A stretch of DNA of 32,482 nucleotides from Tenacibaculum ovolyticum DSM 18103 (GCF_000430545.1 NZ_AUMF01000025.1:1-32482); one strand, 5' to 3'; positions 1 through 7,217 are shown, numbered from the stretch's first letter. The notes: generated from the sequence alone by a model not told the origin. Numbers and translations: made by a program.

Positions 1-292
1 TCCCTAATTGCGCTTCATCTAATAACTTAACCTCTCTTCTGTTTTTAATTTTAATAAAAGCATCCTTTAACGATTTTACTTACTCAGGAGATAAGTCTTC
101 CATACTCCTAATTAATTTTTGCACTTTTAACTCTAACAAAAATTGATCAAAATTAACAAGACCCTTTTTTATAGCTGCTCTCATAACTACAAATACCTGA
201 GGGTCTAAACCGCCTGCCATCATAAATGCTTTTCCTCTTAAAAGAATTCATCGCCAACTTAAGCTCCTTATCCAAACGAGCCTGTTTAATAA
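1..292 (-). pseudogene. Decayed second copy of the toxin gene, pre-toxin segment with a different C-terminal tip (partial)
   Basis: Positions 57-292 align with 1747-1982 inside the intact toxin gene (its residues about 438-516). By eye there are about 13 substitutions and one inserted A. The copy is broken twice: an extra A near 241 (four A where the intact gene has three) shifts the frame, and the codon for Gln508 (CAA) is TAA. Below position 57 the similarity stops abruptly. The minus-strand frame then continues as a different sequence (IKIKNRREVKLLDEAQLG) to the window edge. The other end of the homology is also sharp, at 292/293. It therefore keeps only the conserved segment before the toxin tip, joined to another tip, like the orphan cassettes downstream of polymorphic toxin genes. 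The rest lies outside the window, so whether the alternative tip is intact cannot be seen. Confidence 0.8.
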
Positions 293-300
293 GGTTACAA

Positions 301-361
301 AATTGAAGTTTAAAAAGAAAAGCTAACCTAATAGGCTAGCTTTTCTTTTTAAACTTCAATT
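301..361. terminator. Long near-perfect hairpin, probable bidirectional terminator
   Basis: Arms 301-328 and 334-361 are inverted copies of 28 bases with one mismatch and a 5-base loop (329-333). The inner stem is flanked by A-rich and T-rich runs on both sides, so it could stop transcription in either direction. It sits about 75 bases after the immunity gene on the minus strand and separates that gene from the decayed toxin copy. The arms are longer than a usual terminator because the outer part (AATTGAAGTTTA and its complement) also pairs. Confidence 0.75.
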
Positions 362-436
362 AATACTTTATTCCTCTCCGAAATATTTTCCAAATTTTCT
401 CGTATAATCATATCTTGTAATACTAAGCTAGGACTT

Positions 437-1096
437 TTAGTCTTCAAGCACATCCATAGCCCTTCCGTCATCCCATGTATGATTTTCTAGTTTATATTTA
501 TTTACAATAGCATATTTACCACCGTCCCAAATAGGTTCTAAACCTGTTATTTCCTCAAGTTCTTTAAACACTTCTTCTAATCTAGGAGCATTTAATTTAT
601 ATATTTCTTGTTGTATCTTACCATTTAAATCATAAGGAAGCCAAACATCACAATACGTTCCAATACTTGTAATGTTAGCAACAGTTTCAAAATAAAATAT
701 GCCATCATGATATTCTTTATTATTACTTCCTTTATATATTAATGTTTTTCCAACGAAGGAAATATTACGAAAGTTTAAAGGTTCTTTTAAGTTGTTTTTA
801 ATTAACTCTTGAATGTTTTGATAAGAACTTATAGGTTTTACAGGAATAGATGTTTCTATCCTGTTTTCTTTATTTTTGTCTGAAGGTAAAAAACCAATAA
901 TTTCTATTTTATTAATCAAAAATAATTGATGTTTTTCAAAGGTTTTTAAAAGGCAATCTAAAAGATTTAATATCTCTTCATTCCCATCTCCATCAAGACT
1001 TGCTTCAAAATCTCTGTTAATATTTAATTCAAAAAAGTCATAAAACCAATCTGCAATAGGTTTTGGCCCAAATATCTTTCTATCTAGTATTATCAT
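437..1096 (-). CDS. Putative immunity protein of the adjacent toxin
   Basis: This 219-residue protein has no signal peptide or membrane segment and is acidic toward its C-terminus. I do not recognise the family. The immunity role is inferred from position: its ATG lies 2 bases after the stop of the 731-residue toxin-like gene, on the same strand, so the two are probably translated together. In polymorphic toxin systems a small cytoplasmic protein encoded directly after the toxin normally binds and neutralises the toxin tip. Reading on in the same frame after the TAA stop gives a TAG and then an open stretch containing RYDYTRKFGKYFGEE before another TAA at about 370, which may be the remnant of an older C-terminus. 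The gene ends before the 301-361 hairpin. It could instead be an unrelated phage accessory gene, but the spacing favours immunity. Confidence 0.6.
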   Translation of the reverse strand: MIILDRKIFGPKPIADWFYDFFELNINRDFEASLDGDGNEEILNLLDCLLKTFEKHQLFLINKIEIIGFLPSDKNKENRIETSIPVKPISSYQNIQELIKNNLKEPLNFRNISFVGKTLIYKGSNNKEYHDGIFYFETVANITSIGTYCDVWLPYDLNGKIQQEIYKLNAPRLEEVFKELEEITGLEPIWDGGKYAIVNKYKLENHTWDDGRAMDVLED

Positions 1097-1098
1097 TT

Positions 1099-3294
1099 TT
1101 AATATATTTTTATAGTATTATCTGCAAAGATAACTTTAACGTTCATTTTTCCGTATTCGGAGTTTAAATCTGAAACTACTTCAGTAAAAGTAGTTTCTTT
1201 TATTCCCTTGTAATCTTTATATCTCATATTTGGCAATTTCAATTCTATTTGTTTTATACTGTTTTTAGGTGCACCTATTAGTTCTTTATACCCCTCTATT
1301 AATCGCTTAGTTATTTTTTTATTACTAACTACATATTTTAATTGTATATATACATCTTTACTATTAGAACTAACTATAGCAATAGCTCCAACATCTGCAT
1401 CATAACCAAACTCTTTTGTACTTCTTTCAAAAAAGATATTTTTATATCCTTTTTTAGTAAGCTCGTCTGCGTTATTGAATGCTTGTGTTACTTTTTCTAC
1501 TTGGTTGTCTCCTTTTAATTTCAAATTGGCAACAAGATCTTTATAACCTTTACTATCTACATAGTCTCTTCGTAGGAGTCGTTCTGCCATTTTTTTTCCT
1601 CCAGATTCTACTGTAAGATTCTTGGTGGCTCTAGCGGCTTTACCTTCATTATTATTAAAAAATTTCTTAAAAAGAATTTTAACTTCTTTTACTACGTTTT
1701 CATCGGTAAGAACTTTTGAAACTTTTATACTTTCTAGTCCATCTTTAAACGCCTCCTTTAACGACTTTACTTGCTCAGGAGATAAATCTTCCATACTCCT
1801 AATTAATTTTTGTGCTTTTAACTCTAATAAAAACTGATCAAAATTAACAAGTCCTTTTTTTATAGCTGCTCGCATAGCTACAAATACCTGAGGGTCTAAA
1901 CCTCCTGCCATCATAAATGCTTTTCCTCTTAAAGAATTCATCGCCAACTTAAGCTCCTTATCCAAACGAGCCTGTTTAATAATGTTAGCTTTCATAGCAC
2001 CGGTAAGCTCTTGCATAGCCAACACCTGCTTTTCAAAATCAATAGCATCTACTGTTTTTCCTAAACCACGCCCTAATTTTACTAATTTAATTAAAGCTGC
2101 TGCATCTAAAGCTGTACCTACAATAGAAATAATAACCCATACAATACTTGGTTCTTTATCGGTTAACCCTATAGCATGTAATGCTGAGTTACCTTGATAT
2201 TTTTTTATGTCTTGGGTAGTTACATAAATTCCTGCTGCTGCTACAGTTGTAGCTCCTAAAACAGCCATGGTTCCTGCTCCTGCTGTTAATAAACCAACTG
2301 CTATAGCGAATACAGCTATCGCTACTCCATGTAGTATTTGGTTACGTGCTACATCGTTTATTTTATCCATAACGATAGTGTATAATACACTACCTGCACC
2401 TATGCCTTCTTTCTTTAAAACTTGTTGAATGATTTCAGGAAATTCAAAAACAGTATCTCCTTCTGTTATATATTCTCTAGAATCTTGAATATAAACATAC
2501 TGATTACTAATTTCCGTTTTCAAAGCAGCTACCATTTCTTCTTTAGATGCTACTTTTGACAGCTCATCGTAATCAAATTTTGGTGATTTCGTTAAAAACA
2601 AACCTAAACTATCAATCGCTTCTTTTCCTATTTTTTTCTTTGCTTCCCTTTCTTTAAATTGTTTTAACCTTCTTTTTTCTCCTTGTTCTGTCCCTCTTTT
2701 ATTAAACTCTAAACTTATGCTATTACCTTCGTGATATTTAGATGCTTCTGAATTAATTAATCTAGCATATAATTGGTTAACATATATTTCATTTGTTAGT
2801 TTATTTTCTTCTTTTGCTAACGAATCTTCGTAAATGTAAAAATAATTATCTACAAAACGATGTGCCTTTTTCTTAACTAAATTTTGGAAATCCCTAATAG
2901 TTTTTTCATAAGCAGCTATGCTAGAAAAGCCTAATAAATTAAGGTTTTTTGTTATTTTATTGAAGTGCTCATATGCAACGTTCTCAGTAATTTCATGACG
3001 ACGTTTCCCTTTAATCTTCCATGATTTTAAAGCTTTAAGAACTTCGTAAACAGCACCAGTACCAGCCAAAGCACTTCTAACCTCATTAAATTTTTTACCT
3101 ATCCCTGTCGCTGAAACAGCAACCTCTTCAAGCATACCAAACCATTCTCCACCTATGTTAATATACTTTTCTCCATCAACTAGTTTAATAGGAAATTCAT
3201 CAACAGCTGTCATTTTAGACTCTAACTCCAATTTAAACCGAAGAATAGCCTCATCTAATGTACGTCCTTTAAGCTGTATCTTTTCTATATACAT
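1099..3294 (-). CDS. Phage-tail-linked polymorphic toxin candidate with nuclease-like C-terminus
   Basis: This 731-residue protein has no signal peptide. Layout: a mixed N-terminal part (1-100); a charged helical part (about 100-300); a glycine/alanine-rich hydrophobic stretch at about 321-360 and a second at about 383-404, typical of pre-toxin or membrane-insertion regions; a helical part (about 415-516); and a C-terminal part (517-731). The C-terminus shows spaced acidic residues and a Lys: Glu623 in FFERS, Asp632/Asp634 in GYDADVG, and Gln651-x-Lys653 in VYIQLK. This resembles the PD-(D/E)xK nuclease pattern with Gln in place of the last acid. A decayed paralogue at 1-292 departs from this gene right after residue 516, which marks the tip boundary independently. 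The gene lies 10 bases after a tail-chaperone-like gene and is followed by a putative immunity gene. It occupies the slot where phages usually carry the tape measure, so a tape-measure/toxin hybrid is an alternative. The nuclease activity is inference. Confidence 0.65.
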   Translation of the reverse strand: MYIEKIQLKGRTLDEAILRFKLELESKMTAVDEFPIKLVDGEKYINIGGEWFGMLEEVAVSATGIGKKFNEVRSALAGTGAVYEVLKALKSWKIKGKRRHEITENVAYEHFNKITKNLNLLGFSSIAAYEKTIRDFQNLVKKKAHRFVDNYFYIYEDSLAKEENKLTNEIYVNQLYARLINSEASKYHEGNSISLEFNKRGTEQGEKRRLKQFKEREAKKKIGKEAIDSLGLFLTKSPKFDYDELSKVASKEEMVAALKTEISNQYVYIQDSREYITEGDTVFEFPEIIQQVLKKEGIGAGSVLYTIVMDKINDVARNQILHGVAIAVFAIAVGLLTAGAGTMAVLGATTVAAAGIYVTTQDIKKYQGNSALHAIGLTDKEPSIVWVIISIVGTALDAAALIKLVKLGRGLGKTVDAIDFEKQVLAMQELTGAMKANIIKQARLDKELKLAMNSLRGKAFMMAGGLDPQVFVAMRAAIKKGLVNFDQFLLELKAQKLIRSMEDLSPEQVKSLKEAFKDGLESIKVSKVLTDENVVKEVKILFKKFFNNNEGKAARATKNLTVESGGKKMAERLLRRDYVDSKGYKDLVANLKLKGDNQVEKVTQAFNNADELTKKGYKNIFFERSTKEFGYDADVGAIAIVSSNSKDVYIQLKYVVSNKKITKRLIEGYKELIGAPKNSIKQIELKLPNMRYKDYKGIKETTFTEVVSDLNSEYGKMNVKVIFADNTIKIY

Positions 3295-3304
3295 ACAGTA
3301 TGCA

Positions 3305-3640
3305 TTACAAAACCTCTATCTTAACAGGCTTAGGTTGAATAAATTCAGAAAATGACGTAGTAATATTTAATCGCAAGTCATCTTCTTCTTCAATAGCATG
3401 ATCGCCTCCTAAAAAACAATTTTTAAATAGCACTTCTAACGCTTTAAACTCATCCATTTTTGAAGCTTGTAATACTGCTGATCGAATAGCTATGTTTGGT
3501 TTTTTAAAATAAGCGTGCAATGTTTTTCCGTCATCATCTTCAACTGATAACTTTACGACTCTTTTATGTTTATGTTTCCAATGTTTTAATTGTACTTCTG
3601 TAATATTTCCATCTAATACTTGTACTGTTTCGTTTTCCAT
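3305..3640 (-). CDS. Tail assembly chaperone-like small phage protein
   Basis: This 111-residue soluble protein opens with a short beta-rich segment (VQVLDGNITEVQLKHW). It continues with a helical middle (AIRSAVLQASKMDEFKALEVLF) and ends in a segment with several acidic residues (HAIEEEDDLR). The size, the start mentioning no signal, and the place right after the tube gene fit the small tail assembly proteins encoded between tube and tape measure in contractile-tailed phages. The family assignment rests on position and general character, not on a recognised signature motif. It is separated from the tube gene by a terminator (3677-3714) and a short repeat, so its level relative to sheath and tube is probably lowered. 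It is followed after 10 bases by the toxin candidate and may share its message. Confidence 0.5.
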   Translation of the reverse strand: MENETVQVLDGNITEVQLKHWKHKHKRVVKLSVEDDDGKTLHAYFKKPNIAIRSAVLQASKMDEFKALEVLFKNCFLGGDHAIEEEDDLRLNITTSFSEFIQPKPVKIEVL

Positions 3641-3676
3641 AATAATACTTTATAGTATGTCCAATTTTTAAAAAAA

Positions 3677-3714
3677 ATCCCGTTTTATTTTGATAACTCA
3701 ATATAAAACGGGAT
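3677..3714 (-). terminator. Terminator after the tail tube gene
   Basis: Perfect 12-base inverted arms (3677-3688 and 3703-3714, ATCCCGTTTTAT and its complement) surround a 14-base loop. On the minus strand the stem is followed by a run of T (complement of the A run at 3671-3677), the form of an intrinsic terminator. It lies between the tube gene and the chaperone-like gene, so it would let the abundant structural genes be made in excess over the genes to the left. Confidence 0.75.
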
Positions 3715-3733
3715 ACTTATTTTGTTTACTATT

Positions 3734-3760
3734 AGTTCTCGACGCTGCTCGAACTGACAA
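3734..3760. repeat. Short palindromic intergenic repeat of the flavobacterial GTTCTCGA...TCGAAC type
   Basis: AGTTCTCGA at 3734-3742 faces TCGAACT at 3749-3755, followed by GACA. From general knowledge, short elements reading GTCAGTTCGAG...TCGAGAAC recur between genes in many Flavobacteriaceae genomes. Only one copy is in this window, so dispersed-repeat status is an inference. It falls in the gap between the tube-gene terminator and the tube gene stop. Confidence 0.45.
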
Positions 3761-3814
3761 TTTTTTGTTAATATTGTTACCTAAAATTAACCACTAACAA
3801 TAATTTTTGTTTTA

Positions 3815-4243
3815 CTAATTCCATTCAATATGAGATACAATAAGATCTAACGATACTTCAATTTTAGTATCTCCTTGACTCATGTTTCTGTTATTAGATT
3901 TAAACTCGCAATTACGTATTACGTGTGTTACTATTTGATCGCTTCCGTCCTCCAAAAAGCTAATTTTAACATCAAAAGGTGGTACATCTTGCATACGTTT
4001 TCCTCTTGGTAATGATGTTTGTATAGCTTCTACTTCATAGTTATACAAAGTAAAAGATGCATTTGCTTCATAACGACCTCTACCTCTATGCACAGGCATA
4101 TTACCTGCACCGTAATGGTTTTCTTTTGCTTCTGAATCGTCGTAACTAATAGCTGTAATACCCGTTACAATACGGTCTAATAAGTTTATTTCTATAGATG
4201 ACCAACTGTGACGTTGACCGTTTATTAATGGTAATTGAGACAT
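3815..4243 (-). CDS. Phage tail tube-like protein
   Basis: This 142-residue protein has the make-up of a contractile-tail inner tube subunit: mostly beta strands, no signal peptide and no membrane segment. The central segment (NMPVHRGRGRYEANASFTLY) and the closing strands (TKIEVSLDLIVSHIEWN) fit tube proteins encoded directly after DUF2586-type sheaths. Such subunits stack as hexameric rings to form the tube driven outward when the sheath contracts. The gene begins 21 bases after the sheath stop and is followed by a terminator, consistent with a co-transcribed, highly expressed sheath-tube pair. The assignment rests on size, composition and neighbour. A sequence search against Mu-type tube families would settle it. 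Confidence 0.7.
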   Translation of the reverse strand: MSQLPLINGQRHSWSSIEINLLDRIVTGITAISYDDSEAKENHYGAGNMPVHRGRGRYEANASFTLYNYEVEAIQTSLPRGKRMQDVPPFDVKISFLEDGSDQIVTHVIRNCEFKSNNRNMSQGDTKIEVSLDLIVSHIEWN

Positions 4244-4264
4244 GTTTTTTCGTTTTTACAATTT

Positions 4265-5497
4265 TTAATTTGATGGTTTCGCTACTGCTTTTAATTGAAA
4301 CGGATTTTTAAATCCTAAATTCACAATAATTCTACGAGCAGTTCCCATAGGTACTACCGACATTTCAATTTGAAGCTCTGAATTAGCTAGAATATCTTGA
4401 TTAGGGTTTACATATACTTCTATTTCAGAAACCTCTTCATTGCTAATCATTCTTTCTAAGGCTGCCTTACATAAAGTTTCGTATCCCTTAACTACCGTTG
4501 GCGCTAATTTTCCCGTATCAGGATCTACTAATACTGGTGAATTTAACTTTGGCAATAATGCTGTGCGTGCAATTCGTGCTGCTTTATTAATAGTTCTGTT
4601 TGCTTCAATAAATGCAAAATCAGATGTACGTTGCGTACACGTATGGCTATCATTAAAATAAACTCCAGGAACCCCTGTATGCTTACGTGTAAAAATATAC
4701 CTTGCTTCATCTAATGTTTTCATTTGACCTTCAGAAAGAAGCTCTTTTCCTCCTATAAAACCAACTGAACGAAAACCTTCACCTGTAAGGTTAAATTTCT
4801 CAACCCATGCAATATTTTCAGATACTTTTGCTTTTGATATCGCACCTAATAACACTCCTACAGCAGCCGTATTACCATAATTAGTATTGGTAGCTATTAC
4901 TTCTTTATCCATAGCAATTACTACAGAAACATTTTCGGCACCAGCTTCACTTAAATTAGTCACCGTTTTAGGATCAAAACCTTTTCCTTCTAAAATAATT
5001 TCCAAAGGTCTAAAGTCTTTAAATGCTTTCTCTGTAACTGTTTTAGCATTTGCTATAGCTATTTCAGTTACCGAAAACTCTGTATTTCCATTAAATATAA
5101 CTGCCAACTGACGAATATCTCCATTTGTTTTTAACAGCATTTCTTCTACCTTATTCTTTACCAAATCACCATAATTTGGCTCCTCAGATGCCATTATAAA
5201 TAAATCTCCTGAAGGGTTCATTCTAAAAAACTGAGAAATCTGATAAAAAGCAGATACTCCATGTACATCATACGATTCATCAATACCAAGAGCTTTCGCA
5301 TCTTTTAACGATGCTAAACGATATACCTTATCTTTTTCTAATACTTGGCTTTGTTTTACATTTTTTTGTTTTCTATTCCCAGCAGGAGCAAATAAATTAT
5401 TAAACAATAACCCCGACACCATGTCTTTACTTGGTGTTCTACGACCTAAACCTCCTGAGAGCTTGTTGATGACTACATCATTAAATAGTACGCCCAT
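4265..5497 (-). CDS. Contractile tail sheath protein, DUF2586 type
   Basis: This 410-residue protein matches in length and pattern the DUF2586 proteins, the sheath subunits of Mu-like and Bacteroidota contractile tails. The N-terminus (LFNDVVINKLSGGLGRR) is followed by a variable surface domain (about 60-250). The conserved C-terminal core starts around IFTRKHTGVPGVYFNDSHTC and continues through ANRTINKAARIARTALLPKL to the closing segment (QIEMSVVPMGTARRIIVNLG). That C-terminal core forms the interlocked sheath lattice around the tube. The reading frame is complete with no disabling change, which argues that the tail has been kept under selection. The tube gene follows after 21 bases. A 107-base gap with no clear promoter separates it from the small helix-turn-helix-like gene upstream. 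Confidence 0.8.
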   Translation of the reverse strand: MGVLFNDVVINKLSGGLGRRTPSKDMVSGLLFNNLFAPAGNRKQKNVKQSQVLEKDKVYRLASLKDAKALGIDESYDVHGVSAFYQISQFFRMNPSGDLFIMASEEPNYGDLVKNKVEEMLLKTNGDIRQLAVIFNGNTEFSVTEIAIANAKTVTEKAFKDFRPLEIILEGKGFDPKTVTNLSEAGAENVSVVIAMDKEVIATNTNYGNTAAVGVLLGAISKAKVSENIAWVEKFNLTGEGFRSVGFIGGKELLSEGQMKTLDEARYIFTRKHTGVPGVYFNDSHTCTQRTSDFAFIEANRTINKAARIARTALLPKLNSPVLVDPDTGKLAPTVVKGYETLCKAALERMISNEEVSEIEVYVNPNQDILANSELQIEMSVVPMGTARRIIVNLGFKNPFQLKAVAKPSN

Positions 5498-5604
5498 AAT
5501 TTTTTAATTTTTTAAACATTTTTTTTTAATAGCATAAAAATAGATTACCCTTTTTTATTAAGCTATAAATTCTAAACCTCAATACTGTAGTTTCAGTAAA
5601 AAGC

Positions 5605-5760
5605 TTATTCACTAATAATGTTATAAATGGTGCGCTCAGATAAAAATAATCTTTCAGAAAGCTCTGAAACTACAAGCTTCATTTGCTTATGTTGATTACT
5701 ATCAACATAGTATTCTACAAACTCTTTTCTTTTTCTAATCAAGTTTAAATTTCTTTTCAT
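5605..5760 (-). CDS. Small helix-turn-helix-like protein in the tail operon
   Basis: This 51-residue frame runs from ATG (5758-5760) to TAA (5605-5607). It has a basic start (MKRNLNLIRKRKEF), a middle with VDSNQHKQMKLVVSELSERL, and an end LFLSERTIYNIISE. The segment ELSERLFLSERTIYNII has the helix-turn-recognition-helix look of small phage regulators: an SER...TIYNII recognition helix after a turn. The start codon lies 19 bases after the stop of the upstream tail-terminator-like gene, and the frame falls in a gap that otherwise has no gene. It may regulate the tail genes or be a structural leftover of a larger regulator. The family is not certain. Confidence 0.6.
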   Translation of the reverse strand: MKRNLNLIRKRKEFVEYYVDSNQHKQMKLVVSELSERLFLSERTIYNIISE

Positions 5761-5779
5761 TTTTCTTTTTTTTTAAATT

Positions 5780-6481
5780 TTATATTCTTTTACTATTCAA
5801 AGTCAATTTTTCATTTATTTCTTTATACACCAAAAGCTTTTTACCATTCTGTGTTATTTCATAATAATCATCAAGATCATATCCTAACTTCTGTAAATTT
5901 CCTTTTACACTCTCTTTTTTCTTTTTCGTACTAAGATCACTTTTTACGAATGCTCCATTACTTACCATAGCATATTTTTTCTTATACTCTTTTTCAATTA
6001 ACGTGGTTTTATAGTTAATTTCCCATATAAAAAATTCATTCTTTTCCCAATTATCATCTTCAACCGTATATTGTCCTTCTCTAACTTTAAATGCAGAATT
6101 GGTAATTAACCTTTCTGTAGTTGTTCCAGATACTAAAGCCTCGTTATTTTCAATTAATTCTGATTGAGTTGGGTGAAGTAAAACAGCTTCATCTATTTTT
6201 TTAACTAACTCAAAACTTTCTAGATAGTCATTTTCAAAATCTGATTTTAAAACTACAAAAACACTAAAATCAACATCTGCTTTATATTCATTTTCAGACG
6301 ATGTATTCCAACCAATATTATTGTATTTAAACATAACCAATGGAAACTTCACCTTCGATTTTTCTTTAAATACTAAGTCGTTAAATAAGCCTATTGAAAT
6401 TTGTTTATTGGGAGCTACTCCTTCATTTAAGAGCATAGAAATAAGACCCTTTTTTTGGGTATAATAATCTTTCAAGATCAT
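5780..6481 (-). CDS. Tail terminator/completion-like phage protein
   Basis: This 233-residue soluble protein has a middle segment (DVDFSVFVVLKSDFENDYLE, then SFELVKKIDEAVL) with the beta-strand/helix pattern of tail terminator or neck proteins, which cap the tail tube and set its length. The last 60 residues are lysine-rich and look like an extension beyond the usual 130-170 residues of that family. The extension is unexplained. It is the first gene of the minus-strand tail block, read from the divergent control region at 6482-6601. In an intact phage this gene stands between head and tail genes. Here nothing head-related is found upstream, which supports a tail-only element. The family call is from context and fold pattern only. 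Confidence 0.5.
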   Translation of the reverse strand: MILKDYYTQKKGLISMLLNEGVAPNKQISIGLFNDLVFKEKSKVKFPLVMFKYNNIGWNTSSENEYKADVDFSVFVVLKSDFENDYLESFELVKKIDEAVLLHPTQSELIENNEALVSGTTTERLITNSAFKVREGQYTVEDDNWEKNEFFIWEINYKTTLIEKEYKKKYAMVSNGAFVKSDLSTKKKKESVKGNLQKLGYDLDDYYEITQNGKKLLVYKEINEKLTLNSKRI

Positions 6482-6513
6482 AGTTCAATTTTTTTTTAAT
6501 TATTCTTTCACTG

Positions 6514-6545
6514 TAAATCTATAAAAAAAAACGTGACATTTTCAA
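6514..6545 (-). promoter_or_regulatory. Candidate Bacteroidota promoter for the tail genes
   Basis: On the minus strand a TTG (6543-6545) is followed after 21 bases by TAGATTTA (6514-6521), one base off the Bacteroidota -7 consensus TAnnTTTG. Transcription would start at about 6508, giving a leader of about 27 bases to the ATG at 6481. This is a motif match only. Confidence 0.35.
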
Positions 6546-6552
6546 AAAAAAT

Positions 6553-6585
6553 ATTAATTTTTTATTAATTTTTTATTAATTTTAT
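6553..6585. repeat. Three 11-bp tandem iterons in the divergent control region
   Basis: ATTAATTTTTT occurs at 6553-6563 and 6564-6574, and a near copy (ATTAATTTTAT) at 6575-6585. The 11-base spacing is one helical turn, so the A/T tracts face the same side of the DNA. This could bend the DNA or form a repeated operator between the tail genes (leftward) and lysis genes (rightward). Binding by the small helix-turn-helix-like protein is only a guess. Confidence 0.5.
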
Positions 6586-6601
6586 CCAAAAATTAATTGC
6601 T

Positions 6602-7195
6602 ATGATTGTATTATTAGACAATGGCCATGGAGGTCTTGTTAGTGGTAAATACCAAACCAAAGGGAAAAAAAAAGACTGGGGAAACAGCGGAATTATTTAC
6701 GAAGGTGAATTTAACAGAGCCATTGTAAATGGAATAATAGAGCAACTTACAAGCTTAAATATTCCGTATGTAAATATTGCTCCCGAATACAGAGATGTAA
6801 CTCTAAAAACAAGAGTTAACAGAGCTAATAAATTCACCAAAAAAAAGTGTTTTTATTTAAGTATTCACTCCAATGCTGGAGGAGGGCATGGTAGTGAGAT
6901 CTTTACTTCACCAGGAAACACAAAAAGCGATGCTATCGCTACTATTTTTGGAGAAGAGTATTCCAAAACATTTCCTACAAATCGATTGCGAACCGACTAC
7001 AGTGATGGTGATTTAGACAAGGAGAGAAAGTTTTATGTACTTATGAAAACGGCAATGCCTGCTATATTAACAGAGAGTTTTTTTATGGACAACTACGAAG
7101 AGTATATAACCATTTTAAGAACAAAAGAAGGGCGCCAAAAAATAATAAACTATCATGTAAACGCTATTGTGCGTGTTAAAAACGAACTATTTTAA
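6602..7195 (+). CDS. N-acetylmuramoyl-L-alanine amidase (Amidase_3 family), phage-type endolysin
   Basis: This 197-residue single-domain enzyme cleaves the amide bond between N-acetylmuramic acid and the stem peptide of peptidoglycan. The zinc-amidase signature is complete: His9 in LDNGHGG, Glu36 in YEGEFNR, His89 in LSIHSNA, and the catalytic Glu158 in AILTESFFMDN. There is no signal peptide and no cell-wall-binding domain, as in phage endolysins that reach the wall only at lysis. It is the first gene of a plus-strand set with a lipoprotein and a small protein, divergent from the tail genes, and this looks like a lysis cassette. Chromosomal AmiC-type enzymes of the same fold carry signal peptides, which argues against a housekeeping role. 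Confidence 0.88.
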   Translation: MIVLLDNGHGGLVSGKYQTKGKKKDWGNSGIIYEGEFNRAIVNGIIEQLTSLNIPYVNIAPEYRDVTLKTRVNRANKFTKKKCFYLSIHSNAGGGHGSEIFTSPGNTKSDAIATIFGEEYSKTFPTNRLRTDYSDGDLDKERKFYVLMKTAMPAILTESFFMDNYEEYITILRTKEGRQKIINYHVNAIVRVKNELF

Positions 7196-7217
7196 TAATT
7201 ACTTAAATATATTTACT

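Noticed and set aside
57..1982. The 236-base direct repeat as ends of a transposon or prophage attachment sites
   Set aside because: The repeat is coding sequence of the toxin gene, diverged with a frameshift and a stop. No transposase, integrase or inverted ends flank it.
1622..2197. Plus-strand open frames opposite the toxin gene
   Set aside because: Shadows of the toxin gene; low-complexity composition, no family pattern, and the minus strand clearly codes.
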